Positions 18,407 through 26,326 of a DNA stretch of 64,000 nt are shown here, piece by piece. This stretch comes from Methylogaea oryzae (GTDB lineage: Bacteria > Pseudomonadota > Gammaproteobacteria > Methylococcales > Methylococcaceae), in the NCBI RefSeq assembly GCF_019669985.1, contig NZ_AP019782.1:1108501-1172500 (forward strand). Direction: 5' to 3'. The position numbers and the translations under genes are program-made. The notes beneath the pieces were generated by a model. It was not told the origin of the DNA and did not search any database. It was given only the letters and a program-made list of their open reading frames with translations. Every line of letters begins with the position of its first letter. Positions within the stretch are counted from its first letter, which is position 1.

Positions 18407-20023
18407 ATGGAAATTTGGTCGCTGCGCGGGAAGAAAATCTTAATCGTCGACGATCTGCCGGACATGCGCACCATGATGCGCACCTTGGTGGCCTCGCTGG
18501 GCGCGGAGGATATTCACACCGCCAAGGACGGCGATCAGGCCATGGCGGCGATGATTATTCACAAGTTCGACGTGGTGTTGTGCGATTACGCCTTGGGCGA
18601 GGGGCGGGACGGCCAGCAGGTGCTGGAGGAGGTCCGGCATCGCGGATTGCTGCCCTATTCGGCGATTTTCGTGATGGTGACGGCGGAAACGTCGACGCCC
18701 ATGGTGATGGGGGCGGTGGAGTATTCGCCCGACGACTACCTTTCCAAGCCGATTCCCAAAGCGACCTTGCAGACCAGGCTCCGCAATCTGCTGGGAAAAA
18801 AAGAAAAGCTGCATCCCATCCTGAACGCCATGCAGCAGCACAATTACACCGTGGCGTTGACGCAGTGCGATTATTTGATGGAGCGGGAGCCGGCCAGCCG
18901 CTTCGAATTGTTGCGCCTGAAAGGCGAATTGCTGTTGACCACCGGCGCCTACGAGAAGGCCCGGGATCTATATGCGGGCATACTCGAGCTGCGGGAGTTG
19001 CCGTGGGCGATGCTGGGATTGGGCAAAGCCTTATACCGACTGCAGCAATATGATGCGGCGGTGGAGGTGTTGCGCCGACTGATCGACAGCCACCCGATGG
19101 TGGTGGCGGCATACGACTTGTTGTCGTTGGCGCTGGAAGGGCAGGGGCAATTGCAGGAAGCCCAGGAAGTGACCGCCCAAGCGCTGCAGCGTTCGTGGAA
19201 GTCGGTTTCGCGCCAGCGTCGTTATGGCGAACTGGCTTTTCGCAACGAGGACTACGAATCGGCGGAAAAGGCCTTCAAGCAAGCCTTGCGTGTGGGCAAG
19301 GGGTCTTGTTTGCGCGGCCCCGCCGAGTTCGCCGGCTTGGCTCTGACGATGGTCAAGCGAGGGGTGCCGGTGGAAGCGATCAAAACGGTGGAAACCATGG
19401 CGCGCGAATTTCGCGAGGACACCGGCGCCCAAGTCCATGTCGCTCTGGTGGGCGCTCAGGTGCAGCAGGGTTTAGGCAATGCCGCTTTGAGCCAAGAGTC
19501 CACCAAGCGGGCGGTCCAGCTGTTTCAGGAGCATCCGGAGACGGTGACTGGCGATGTGGCCATGGATGTGGCGCAACTGTGTTTTCAGCAGGGGGATGCC
19601 GACGCGGCGCGGGACTTGCTGCGGTACGCCTTGCGCAACCAGCACGAAGATGCGGCGACCCAGCAGCGGGTGCTCCATCTATTCAACGAGGCTGGGTTGG
19701 CATCGGAAGGCCAGTCTTTCATCGACGCGACGGTGGAGGAAGTGGCGGAAATCAATAACCAGGGGGTGCGCTTGGCGCAGGAAGGCCGGCTGGAAGAATC
19801 CATCAGTTTTTTCGAAAAAGCCGCGCGCGGCATGCCGGGCAACGTGGTGATCAATTTGAACGCCGCCCAGTCGCTGGTGATGTTCATGCGCAAGCAGGGC
19901 GCAACCCGCGCCGATGTGCAAAAAGCCGAACTCTATCTCGGCCGGGTAAGGGACTTGGACGCCGCCAATTCGAAGTATCAAAAGCTCAAGGAGCTTCTCA
20001 ACCAAATGTCCGTGAGCCATTGA
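18407..20023 (+). CDS. Response regulator with TPR output domain
   Basis: This 538-residue protein has a CheY-like receiver at residues 8-130 (acidic pair D15/D16, phosphoacceptor D60 in VVLCDYALGEG, Lys in YLSKPI). A long array of TPR-like helical repeats (about 140-530) takes the place of a DNA-binding output, so it would act through protein contacts. I chose the ATG at 18407; a GTG at 18395 is an in-frame alternative. A small histidine kinase gene follows after 15 bp and is the likely partner. Receiver-TPR proteins of this type are known in Pseudomonas and relatives, but their outputs are mostly undefined. Confidence 0.85.
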   Translation: MEIWSLRGKKILIVDDLPDMRTMMRTLVASLGAEDIHTAKDGDQAMAAMIIHKFDVVLCDYALGEGRDGQQVLEEVRHRGLLPYSAIFVMVTAETSTPMVMGAVEYSPDDYLSKPIPKATLQTRLRNLLGKKEKLHPILNAMQQHNYTVALTQCDYLMEREPASRFELLRLKGELLLTTGAYEKARDLYAGILELRELPWAMLGLGKALYRLQQYDAAVEVLRRLIDSHPMVVAAYDLLSLALEGQGQLQEAQEVTAQALQRSWKSVSRQRRYGELAFRNEDYESAEKAFKQALRVGKGSCLRGPAEFAGLALTMVKRGVPVEAIKTVETMAREFREDTGAQVHVALVGAQVQQGLGNAALSQESTKRAVQLFQEHPETVTGDVAMDVAQLCFQQGDADAARDLLRYALRNQHEDAATQQRVLHLFNEAGLASEGQSFIDATVEEVAEINNQGVRLAQEGRLEESISFFEKAARGMPGNVVINLNAAQSLVMFMRKQGATRADVQKAELYLGRVRDLDAANSKYQKLKELLNQMSVSH

Positions 20024-20038
20024 CCAAGGAGGTTCGCT

Positions 20039-20737
20039 ATGGATAAGTCAAACAGCGCCCCCGAGGTTCTCGATTTCGCTACCGTGTTGGCGAGTTCCCT
20101 GCACGACATGAAAAATTCCCTGTGTATTTTTCTCGGCATGCTGGATGAAGTGGTCGAGGAAACGTCGGACGAAGACCCCCGTTACGGCCGAATGGTGAAG
20201 CTGCGTTACGAGGGGCAGCGCATCGGTAACGATATGATGCAGTTATTGGGGATTTATCGGAGCAGCCAGGCGCGGTTTTCGCCCAACATTGCCGAAGTCG
20301 ACGTGACGGAATTCCTGATGGAGCAAATGCAGGTTCACCAATTGATGCTGGAGCACAAGCAGATCGCCGCGGAAGTCGTGTGCGATTCCGGTTTGGTGTG
20401 GTTTTTCGACCGGGAGATGGTGGCGGGCATTTTGACCAACGTCATTAATAATGCCTATAAATACGCTCGCGGCCGGTTGCGCATCATCGGGCAGGAGCGG
20501 GACGGCGGGCTGGTGCTGTCCATCGCCGACGACGGTCCCGGATATCCGCCGCACATGCTGGCCGATGGTCGCGAGGGCTTGCCTCCGGTCGATTTTCAAA
20601 ACGGCAGCACCGGGTTGGGATTGTACTTCGCTAGGCTGGTGGCGGGGCTGCATAAAAACCGTGACAAGGCCGGTCACATCGCCATCACCAACGACGGAAT
20701 CGACTCCGGCGGATGCTTCAGCGTATGGCTGCCTTAG
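20039..20737 (+). CDS. Small soluble histidine kinase
   Basis: This 232-residue kinase has no sensor or membrane segment. The H-box is degenerate-looking but has SSLHDMKNSL with H22, and the GHKL ATPase is complete: N-box LTNVINNAYKY, G1 ADDGPGY and G2 GSTGLGLYFAR. It has a strong AAGGAGG ribosome site and lies 15 bp after the TPR response regulator. The H-D-x-K-N pattern resembles the HisKA-like dimerisation helices of some chemosensory or HWE-unrelated kinases. Input is probably delivered by another protein, since the whole chain is dimerisation plus ATPase. Confidence 0.87.
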   Translation: MDKSNSAPEVLDFATVLASSLHDMKNSLCIFLGMLDEVVEETSDEDPRYGRMVKLRYEGQRIGNDMMQLLGIYRSSQARFSPNIAEVDVTEFLMEQMQVHQLMLEHKQIAAEVVCDSGLVWFFDREMVAGILTNVINNAYKYARGRLRIIGQERDGGLVLSIADDGPGYPPHMLADGREGLPPVDFQNGSTGLGLYFARLVAGLHKNRDKAGHIAITNDGIDSGGCFSVWLP

Positions 20738-20930
20738 CCATTTTTTAGGCGGTGATAAGCAGTTGCCGAAGCTCTCCGACTTTGACTACAATTGGTCCGC
20801 TTGCAGAGATTTAGGTTACAGTGAGTCTGGTAGATTGTCGGGCGGCATGATGAGTTGGCGGCCACATTCAGAAACCCGGAGGGCGGGAACAGTCACTGAA
20901 ACACGCTACCGCAGCAAAGGACGTTAGTAT

Positions 20931-21287
20931 ATGGCCATCAGGCTATTCGTAGGCAATCTGCCGTTCACCGCAACCAGCAATGAACTGCTCGACCTGTTTT
21001 CCCAAGCCGGTAGCGTGAGTGCATGCGAAGTGGTTATGGACAAAATGACCAACCGTTCGCGTGGTTTCGCCTTCGTCGAAATGACCGATCGCGCCGACGC
21101 CGAAAAGGCGATCGAAATGTTCCATAACAAAGACTTCAATGGCCGTTCCCTCACGGTGAACGAAGCCCGTCCCCGCGAGGAACGCCCGCGCCGCGAAGGC
21201 GGCTTCCGTTCCGGTAACGGCGGTGGCGGCGGTCGTCGCGACTTCGGCGGCGGTGGTGGCGGTTTCGGCGGCGGCGGCCGTCGTTAA
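20931..21287 (+). CDS. RRM-type glycine-rich RNA-binding protein
   Basis: This 118-residue protein has one RNA-recognition motif, with RNP2 LFVGNL at residues 5-10 and RNP1 RGFAFVEM at 44-51, followed by an Arg/Gly-rich tail (from about residue 80, with GGGGG and RR clusters). Such bacterial RRM proteins resemble cyanobacterial Rbp and cold-induced glycine-rich proteins and bind single-stranded RNA. The gene stands alone, with a 193-bp leader region upstream and a very strong terminator downstream. A role in cold or stress RNA handling is inference. Confidence 0.92.
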   Translation: MAIRLFVGNLPFTATSNELLDLFSQAGSVSACEVVMDKMTNRSRGFAFVEMTDRADAEKAIEMFHNKDFNGRSLTVNEARPREERPRREGGFRSGNGGGGGRRDFGGGGGGFGGGGRR

Positions 21288-21333
21288 TCCCGTCAGGCGG
21301 GTGCGCTAGCCGGCCCGTCCGCGTCCGCTGTAG

Positions 21334-21371
21334 AAAATGGTTTCCGCCCCGCTGGGGCGGGAACCATTTTT
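21334..21371 (+). terminator. Rho-independent terminator after the RRM gene
   Basis: A 17-bp stem (one G-T wobble) runs from 21334 to 21350 and from 21354 to 21370 with a GCT loop and a T-run. AAAA at the left base allows function on either strand. Confidence 0.93.
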
Positions 21372-21529
21372 CGTTTTAGGCGACCGATCTTGTTTCGGTG
21401 GCTCCTTACGGTAATTGCGTAAGGACTGTGTGGGGCTGGGCGCGCGCCCGGACGCGATGGCGCCGTTGCTCCGGGCTGTTTTCGTTGTCGTTCGCTGTTG
21501 TTCAATATTTGCCGTCGAGGAGGCCTTCC

Positions 21530-22069
21530 ATGGGTGATTTGTTGCTAGAAAGTTTTCCCGGCCTAGCCTCCATGCCCAACTGGCATCCGCTGTTGGTGCA
21601 TTTCCCCATTGCTTTATTGACCTGTTATCTGTTGCTGGACGTGGCGGGGGCTGCGCTGCGCAACGCCGCTTGGAGGCGAATGGCCGGCGGTTTGCTGTAT
21701 TTGGGAACATGCTTCGCCGCCGTGGCCGTGGTTTTGGGCGTACAAGCCGCGCAGTCGGTCTCCCACGGCGGGGATGTCCATGGGATCATGCTCAGCCATG
21801 GTAAACACGGTTTGGTGGTGTTGGGCATGGCCTTGCTGTTGTCCCTATGGCGGCGCTTTCAGGGCGAGCGATGGTCGATGGTCGGCACGACGCTGCACTT
21901 GGCGCTTGCCGGCGTCATGGTGCTGGTGATGGCCCATGGGGCCGATTTGGGCGGTTTGATGGTGTATGGTCACGGGGTCGGCGTGCATGGCGTGGCGGTT
22001 CCCCCCCACGACCACGACCATGATCATGCGCACGAGCATGACGATGGCGCCGAGGATCACCATCACTGA
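21530..22069 (+). CDS. DUF2231 membrane protein with His-rich C-terminus
   Basis: This 179-residue integral membrane protein begins with the DUF2231 signature WHPLLVHFPIALL, has about four transmembrane helices (near 22-42, 52-75, 90-107 and 118-137), and ends in a cytoplasmic or periplasmic tail of repeated His-Asp (HDHDHDHAHEHDD, HHH) suited to binding metal ions. GAGGAGG lies 7 bp before the ATG at 21530. The biochemical role of DUF2231 proteins is not settled; some are linked to haem or metal handling. The tail suggests metal binding, by inference. Confidence 0.83.
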   Translation: MGDLLLESFPGLASMPNWHPLLVHFPIALLTCYLLLDVAGAALRNAAWRRMAGGLLYLGTCFAAVAVVLGVQAAQSVSHGGDVHGIMLSHGKHGLVVLGMALLLSLWRRFQGERWSMVGTTLHLALAGVMVLVMAHGADLGGLMVYGHGVGVHGVAVPPHDHDHDHAHEHDDGAEDHHH

Positions 22070-22163
22070 AGCCATCGCGCGCGGCCTTTGCTAGCGCCGC
22101 GTCTTTCGCCCGCCCTCTGCTACACTCAAAGCCGGAAGTTTCCTCGCCTTTCAGGAGGGTGTC

Positions 22164-22592
22164 ATGGCTAGAACGCATTGGTTCTGGGGTGGCTTGACCG
22201 CCGTCGCCATCGTCGGACAGTCGGGGATCGCCATCGCCGGCGATTGTTGGCTGGATATCTATTCCGAGATCGGTTTCAAGGGCGAACACGCCCGTATCGA
22301 AGGCCCGGCGCAGTTGCCCAACCTCCGCAGCGTGGCGGGGGCGGATTGGAGCAACCGGATCGACAGTCTTGCCGTCGGCCCGAAAGCCGTCATTCAAGCT
22401 TACCGCAAGGAGAGCTTTCGCGATCAGCCGACCGCCAATCCCAATCACCCCGACGCATTAAGAAACTGGGGCGAAAAACCCTCGGACAGCGGCGACGAAG
22501 TCAGCTTCGGGCCTGGACAGAAGCATCACCATCTGGGGGAGCTGGATTTCCACCACAATATCAATTCCCTCAAAATCGATTGCGCCAAGTAA
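22164..22592 (+). CDS. Secreted beta/gamma-crystallin-fold protein
   Basis: This 142-residue exported protein has a signal peptide ending near AIAG and a mature part starting CWLDIYSEIGFKGEHARIEG, a Greek-key pattern with the aromatic/Gly spacing of beta/gamma-crystallin motifs. A second motif may follow (SNRIDSLAVGP, then AVIQAYRKESF). Two Cys (near residues 28 and 140) may form a disulfide. A His cluster QKHHH lies near the C-terminus. Microbial members often bind calcium. Function here is unknown. The gene lies between DUF2231 and polyphosphate:AMP phosphotransferase on the same strand but has its own start region. Confidence 0.75.
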   Translation: MARTHWFWGGLTAVAIVGQSGIAIAGDCWLDIYSEIGFKGEHARIEGPAQLPNLRSVAGADWSNRIDSLAVGPKAVIQAYRKESFRDQPTANPNHPDALRNWGEKPSDSGDEVSFGPGQKHHHLGELDFHHNINSLKIDCAK

Positions 22593-22624
22593 TCGGCTTT
22601 GCGTAACCACAGTAAGGACCGGTA

Positions 22625-24103
22625 ATGTTCGAGTCTGCCGAATTGGGCCACAAAATCGACAAGGCAACCTTCGAGGCGGAGGTGCCGATTTTGCGGGAAG
22701 CCTTGCTTCAGGCGCAGTACGAGCTGATCGCCCGGGCCAAATTCCCTGTGGTGATTCTGGTGGGAGGGGTGGACGGCGCGGGCAAGAGCGAAACCGTCAA
22801 TCTGCTGAACGAGTGGATGGACCCGCGCCATATCCAGACCCACGGATTGGGCGAGCCTTCCCCGGAGGAGTTGCAGCGGCCCCTCATGTGGCGCTTCTGG
22901 CGAGTGCTGCCGCCCAAAGGCAAGATCGGCATACTGTTCGGTTCCTGGTACACCAAGCCTATCGTCGACAAGGTGTTGGGCAAGTCTAAGGGGGCCGAGC
23001 TGGACCAGCACATGGAAGAAGTGGTGCGCTTCGAAAAAATGCTGACGGATGAAGGGGCTTTGATCCTTAAATTTTGGATGCATTTGTCCAAAAAACAGCA
23101 GCTCAAGCGGCTGAAGGCGCTGGAAGCGAATTCCGCCACGAAATGGCGGGTGACGCCGGAGGATTGGGAGCGTTTCGAGTTGTACGACAAGTTCCGCAAG
23201 GCTTCCGAGCGGGCGCTGCGCCACACCAGCACCGCCGAGGCGCCCTGGCTGGTGGTGGAGGGCAACGACCATCGCTACCGCAGTCTCACCGTGGGTAAAA
23301 GCATCCTGCAGGCGGTGCGAGCTTTCCTGGACGACGCCACGCCGCCGCGGCGCAATTTGGCGCCGCCACTGGTTCCCGCCATCGACAATTTGCACATTCT
23401 CAAAACCCTGGATTTAAGCCAGGCACTGTCGAAGAAAAGCTACGAAGCGCAGTTGGAAAAATATCAGGGCCGTCTCAATATGCTGACCCGCGAGGCGGGG
23501 TTCAAGAACATTTCGGTGATGGCGGTGTTCGAAGGCAACGACGCCGCCGGTAAAGGCGGCGCCATCCGCCGCGTTACCGGTGCTTTGGACGCGCGCCGCT
23601 ACCAGATCATTCCCATCGCCGCGCCGACCGAAGAGGAGCGGGCGCAGCCCTATTTGTGGCGTTTCTGGCGCCACGTTCCGGCTCACGGCCGTTTCGTCAT
23701 CTTCGATCGGTCTTGGTATGGGCGCGTGCTGGTGGAGCGGGTCGAGGGGTATTGCTCGGAATACGACTGGATGCGCGCTTACAGCGAAATCGTCGACTTC
23801 GAAGAGCAGCTCTCCCGCAACAAGGCGGTGGTGGTCAAGTTCTGGCTCAGCATCAGTCCGGACGAGCAGCTCAAGCGCTTCAAGGAACGCGAGCAAATCG
23901 CCTTCAAGCAGTTCAAGCTGACCGAGGAAGATTGGCGCAATCGCGAAAAATGGGGCGCTTATGAGGCGGCCGTGTGCGATATGGTGGAACGCACCAGCAC
24001 CCGTTACGCGCCTTGGACCCTGGTGGAGGCCAACGACAAATATTTCGCCCGAATCAAAGTGTTGAAGACTTTGTGCAAACGCATCGAGCAAGCCTTAGGC
24101 TAA
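22625..24103 (+). CDS. pap: Polyphosphate:AMP phosphotransferase (two-domain PPK2)
   Basis: This 492-residue protein has two PPK2 kinase domains and should make ADP from AMP using polyphosphate. Domain 1 (about 1-230) has Walker A GGVDGAGKSE at 47-56, but the Walker B segment reads LFGSWYTKP, lacking the Asp-Arg. Domain 2 (about 265-492) has GNDAAGKGG near 303-311 and FDRSWYGR near 360, both complete. Catalysis therefore probably rests on domain 2, as reported for other two-domain class II PPK2 enzymes. It stands 33 bp after the crystallin gene. Confidence 0.94.
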   Translation: MFESAELGHKIDKATFEAEVPILREALLQAQYELIARAKFPVVILVGGVDGAGKSETVNLLNEWMDPRHIQTHGLGEPSPEELQRPLMWRFWRVLPPKGKIGILFGSWYTKPIVDKVLGKSKGAELDQHMEEVVRFEKMLTDEGALILKFWMHLSKKQQLKRLKALEANSATKWRVTPEDWERFELYDKFRKASERALRHTSTAEAPWLVVEGNDHRYRSLTVGKSILQAVRAFLDDATPPRRNLAPPLVPAIDNLHILKTLDLSQALSKKSYEAQLEKYQGRLNMLTREAGFKNISVMAVFEGNDAAGKGGAIRRVTGALDARRYQIIPIAAPTEEERAQPYLWRFWRHVPAHGRFVIFDRSWYGRVLVERVEGYCSEYDWMRAYSEIVDFEEQLSRNKAVVVKFWLSISPDEQLKRFKEREQIAFKQFKLTEEDWRNREKWGAYEAAVCDMVERTSTRYAPWTLVEANDKYFARIKVLKTLCKRIEQALG

Positions 24104-24121
24104 GCCGGCCGTAGACCCCAG

Positions 24122-24152
24122 TATAATGCCGTGGTTTTGAGCCACGGTTTTT
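24122..24152 (+). promoter_or_regulatory. Perfect -10 hexamer and hairpin with T-tract ahead of uppP
   Basis: TATAAT stands at 24122-24127, just after the pap stop. Directly after it CCGTGG (24129-24134) pairs with CCACGG (24142-24147) and TTTTT follows, ending 3 bp before the uppP ATG. It can be read as the pap terminator or as a hairpin in the uppP leader. No convincing -35 is seen. Confidence 0.45.
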
Positions 24153-24154
24153 CT

Positions 24155-24979
24155 ATGGACGCGACCCAATTCATCGATGCCCTCATCCTCGGCATCGTCG
24201 AAGGACTCACCGAATTCCTGCCCATCTCCAGCACCGGCCATTTGATCCTGGTGGGCGAGTTGCTGGGCTTCAATAGCGAAAAAGGCAAGCTGTTCGAAAT
24301 CGCCATCCAGACCGGCGCCATCCTGGCGGTGTGCTGGGAATATCGCCGCAAGATCGGCACGGTGGTCGGCGGCTTGCGCGGCGATCCGGCCGCCCGGCGC
24401 TTCGTGTTCAACCTGCTGGTGGCCTTCATGCCGGCAGCGGTGTTCGGCCTGGCTTTCGGCAAGGCGGTGAAAGCCCATTTGTTCAACGCCACGACGGTGG
24501 CCAGTGCCTTTATCGTCGGCGGCATCGTCATCTGGTGGGCGGAAAGGCGCGAGCACCGTATCCGCGTGCAAGAGGTGGACGCCATGACCTGGCAGGACGC
24601 CCTCAAGGTCGGCCTGGCGCAGACGTTGGCGCTGATCCCCGGAACGTCCCGCTCCGGCGCCACCATCATCGGCGGCTTGTTGTTCGGCTTGTCGCGCAAG
24701 GCGGCCACGGAGTTTTCCTTTTTCCTGGCGATTCCGACGCTGTTCGCCGCTACGGCCTACGATGTGTTCAAGCACCGCGAGCTGTTGTCCCTGGACGATC
24801 TGCCTTTGTTCGGCATCGGCTTTGCCGCCGCTTTCGTCAGTGCCTTCGCAGCGGTAAAAGGACTGCTGCGTTATATCGGCGGCCACGACTTCACCCTGTT
24901 CGCCTGGTACCGCGTCTTGTTCGGCGTCCTGGTGCTGGCCACCTCCTATTTCGGCTGGGTGCAGTGGGCGGCGGAGTGA
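24155..24979 (+). CDS. uppP: Undecaprenyl-diphosphatase UppP (BacA)
   Basis: This 274-residue integral membrane enzyme dephosphorylates undecaprenyl pyrophosphate to recycle the lipid carrier for peptidoglycan and other envelope polymers; it gives bacitracin resistance when abundant. Both family signatures are intact: [18 protein letters not shown] near residues 18-35 and [15 protein letters not shown] near 158-172, with about eight hydrophobic helices. I chose the ATG at 24155; a GTG at 24131 would put the hairpin in the coding region. Confidence 0.96.
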   Translation: MDATQFIDALILGIVEGLTEFLPISSTGHLILVGELLGFNSEKGKLFEIAIQTGAILAVCWEYRRKIGTVVGGLRGDPAARRFVFNLLVAFMPAAVFGLAFGKAVKAHLFNATTVASAFIVGGIVIWWAERREHRIRVQEVDAMTWQDALKVGLAQTLALIPGTSRSGATIIGGLLFGLSRKAATEFSFFLAIPTLFAATAYDVFKHRELLSLDDLPLFGIGFAAAFVSAFAAVKGLLRYIGGHDFTLFAWYRVLFGVLVLATSYFGWVQWAAE

Positions 24980-25092
24980 TTCACCGGATCGGCCTTTCCT
25001 TTTGGCTTGACGCCGCCGGGGCGGTAAAATTCCGCCTTGTTTCCTGGCCTCGGGGCCGTTTTCTGAGCAGACACTAGGGCCTTGAGGTACAC

Positions 25093-26310
25093 ATGAACGA
25101 GCAATTTGATGTCGTCATCGTCGGCGGCGGCATGGTGGGGGCGGCCCTGGCGTGCAGCCTGGGCAATTCGGCCTTGCGGGTGGCCGTGATCGAGGAGGCT
25201 CCGCCGCAGCCCTATTCCCCGGAACAGCCGCAGGACCTGCGCGTCTCGGCCTTCAGCATGGCGTCGCGCAACATCCTGAACATGGCCGGCGCTTGGCAGC
25301 GCATCACGGAAATGCGTTATTGCCCTTACGCCCGTATGCGGGTGTGGGAGTCCTCCGGCGAGGTGGAGTTCAAGGCCGAAGAGATCGACGAGAATTATCT
25401 CGGCTACATCGTCGAAAACCGCCTGGTGCAGTTGGCGTTGCTGGAACGCCTGCCCGCCTTCGACAACGTCACCTTGCTGTGCCCGGCCAAAATCAAGCGT
25501 ATGGATTATCGGCCGGAAGGCAGCCGCATCGAACTGAATGACGGCGTCGTGCTGGAAGGCCGGCTGCTGGTGGCGGCGGACGGCGCCCGTTCGGCGGTAC
25601 GGCAGGCGGCGGGGCTCGGCGTGAGCGGCTGGGATTACGAGCAGCACGCCCTGGTGTTGTCGGTGGAAACCGATTACCCGCAGCAGGACATCACTTGGCA
25701 ACGCTTTACCGTCCACGGTCCGCAGGCGTTCCTGCCCATGCCCGGCAACCACGCGTCCTTGGTTTGGTACGAAGCCCCCTTGGAAGTGAAGCGCTTGCAG
25801 TCGTTGGACAACGACGCGTTGCTGGCGGCGCTGGAGGCGGCTTTCCCGCCCGGCTTGGGCAAGATCAACAGCATTCTCGCCAAAGGCAGTTTTCCCCTGC
25901 GGCGGCAGCACGCCCAGCGTTACGTGAACGAGGGCGTGGCCCTGGTGGGCGACGCCGCCCACACCATCCATCCGTTGGCCGGGCAGGGCGTCAACATCGG
26001 TTTGCTGGACGCGGCGTCTTTGGCGGAAGTGTTGTTGCAGGCCAAGGGTTACGGCAAGGACATCGGCTGCTACAAAGTGCTGCGCCAATACGAGCGGATG
26101 CGCCGCTCGGAAAACCTGATGATGATGACCAGCATGGACCTGTTTTATCGCGTGTTCGGCGTATCGGCCCAGCCGGTGAAGTTCTTGCGCAACCTGGGCC
26201 TGGAGGTGGCGGAGCATTTTGGTCCGGCGAAAAACAAAGTAATGCGTTACGCCATGGGATTGGACGGCAATCTGCCGCGCTTGGCCCGGGGCGAGTCCTT
26301 GGGTAAATAA
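25093..26310 (+). CDS. UbiH/UbiF/COQ6-family FAD-dependent hydroxylase (ubiquinone biosynthesis)
   Basis: This 405-residue class A flavoprotein monooxygenase has the N-terminal dinucleotide motif VIVGGGMVGAALAC, the ADGARSAVR (DG) motif and the FAD/ribityl motif LVGDAAHTIHPLAGQGVN. It would hydroxylate the ring of a polyprenylated ubiquinone precursor at the membrane. Which position (UbiH, UbiF or UbiI role) cannot be decided from sequence alone, and there is no other ubi gene in the window. An acyl-CoA ligase gene follows after 16 bp with its own AGGAGAGC site. Confidence 0.9.
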   Translation: MNEQFDVVIVGGGMVGAALACSLGNSALRVAVIEEAPPQPYSPEQPQDLRVSAFSMASRNILNMAGAWQRITEMRYCPYARMRVWESSGEVEFKAEEIDENYLGYIVENRLVQLALLERLPAFDNVTLLCPAKIKRMDYRPEGSRIELNDGVVLEGRLLVAADGARSAVRQAAGLGVSGWDYEQHALVLSVETDYPQQDITWQRFTVHGPQAFLPMPGNHASLVWYEAPLEVKRLQSLDNDALLAALEAAFPPGLGKINSILAKGSFPLRRQHAQRYVNEGVALVGDAAHTIHPLAGQGVNIGLLDAASLAEVLLQAKGYGKDIGCYKVLRQYERMRRSENLMMMTSMDLFYRVFGVSAQPVKFLRNLGLEVAEHFGPAKNKVMRYAMGLDGNLPRLARGESLGK

Positions 26311-26326
26311 TCAGGAGAGCAATGGA

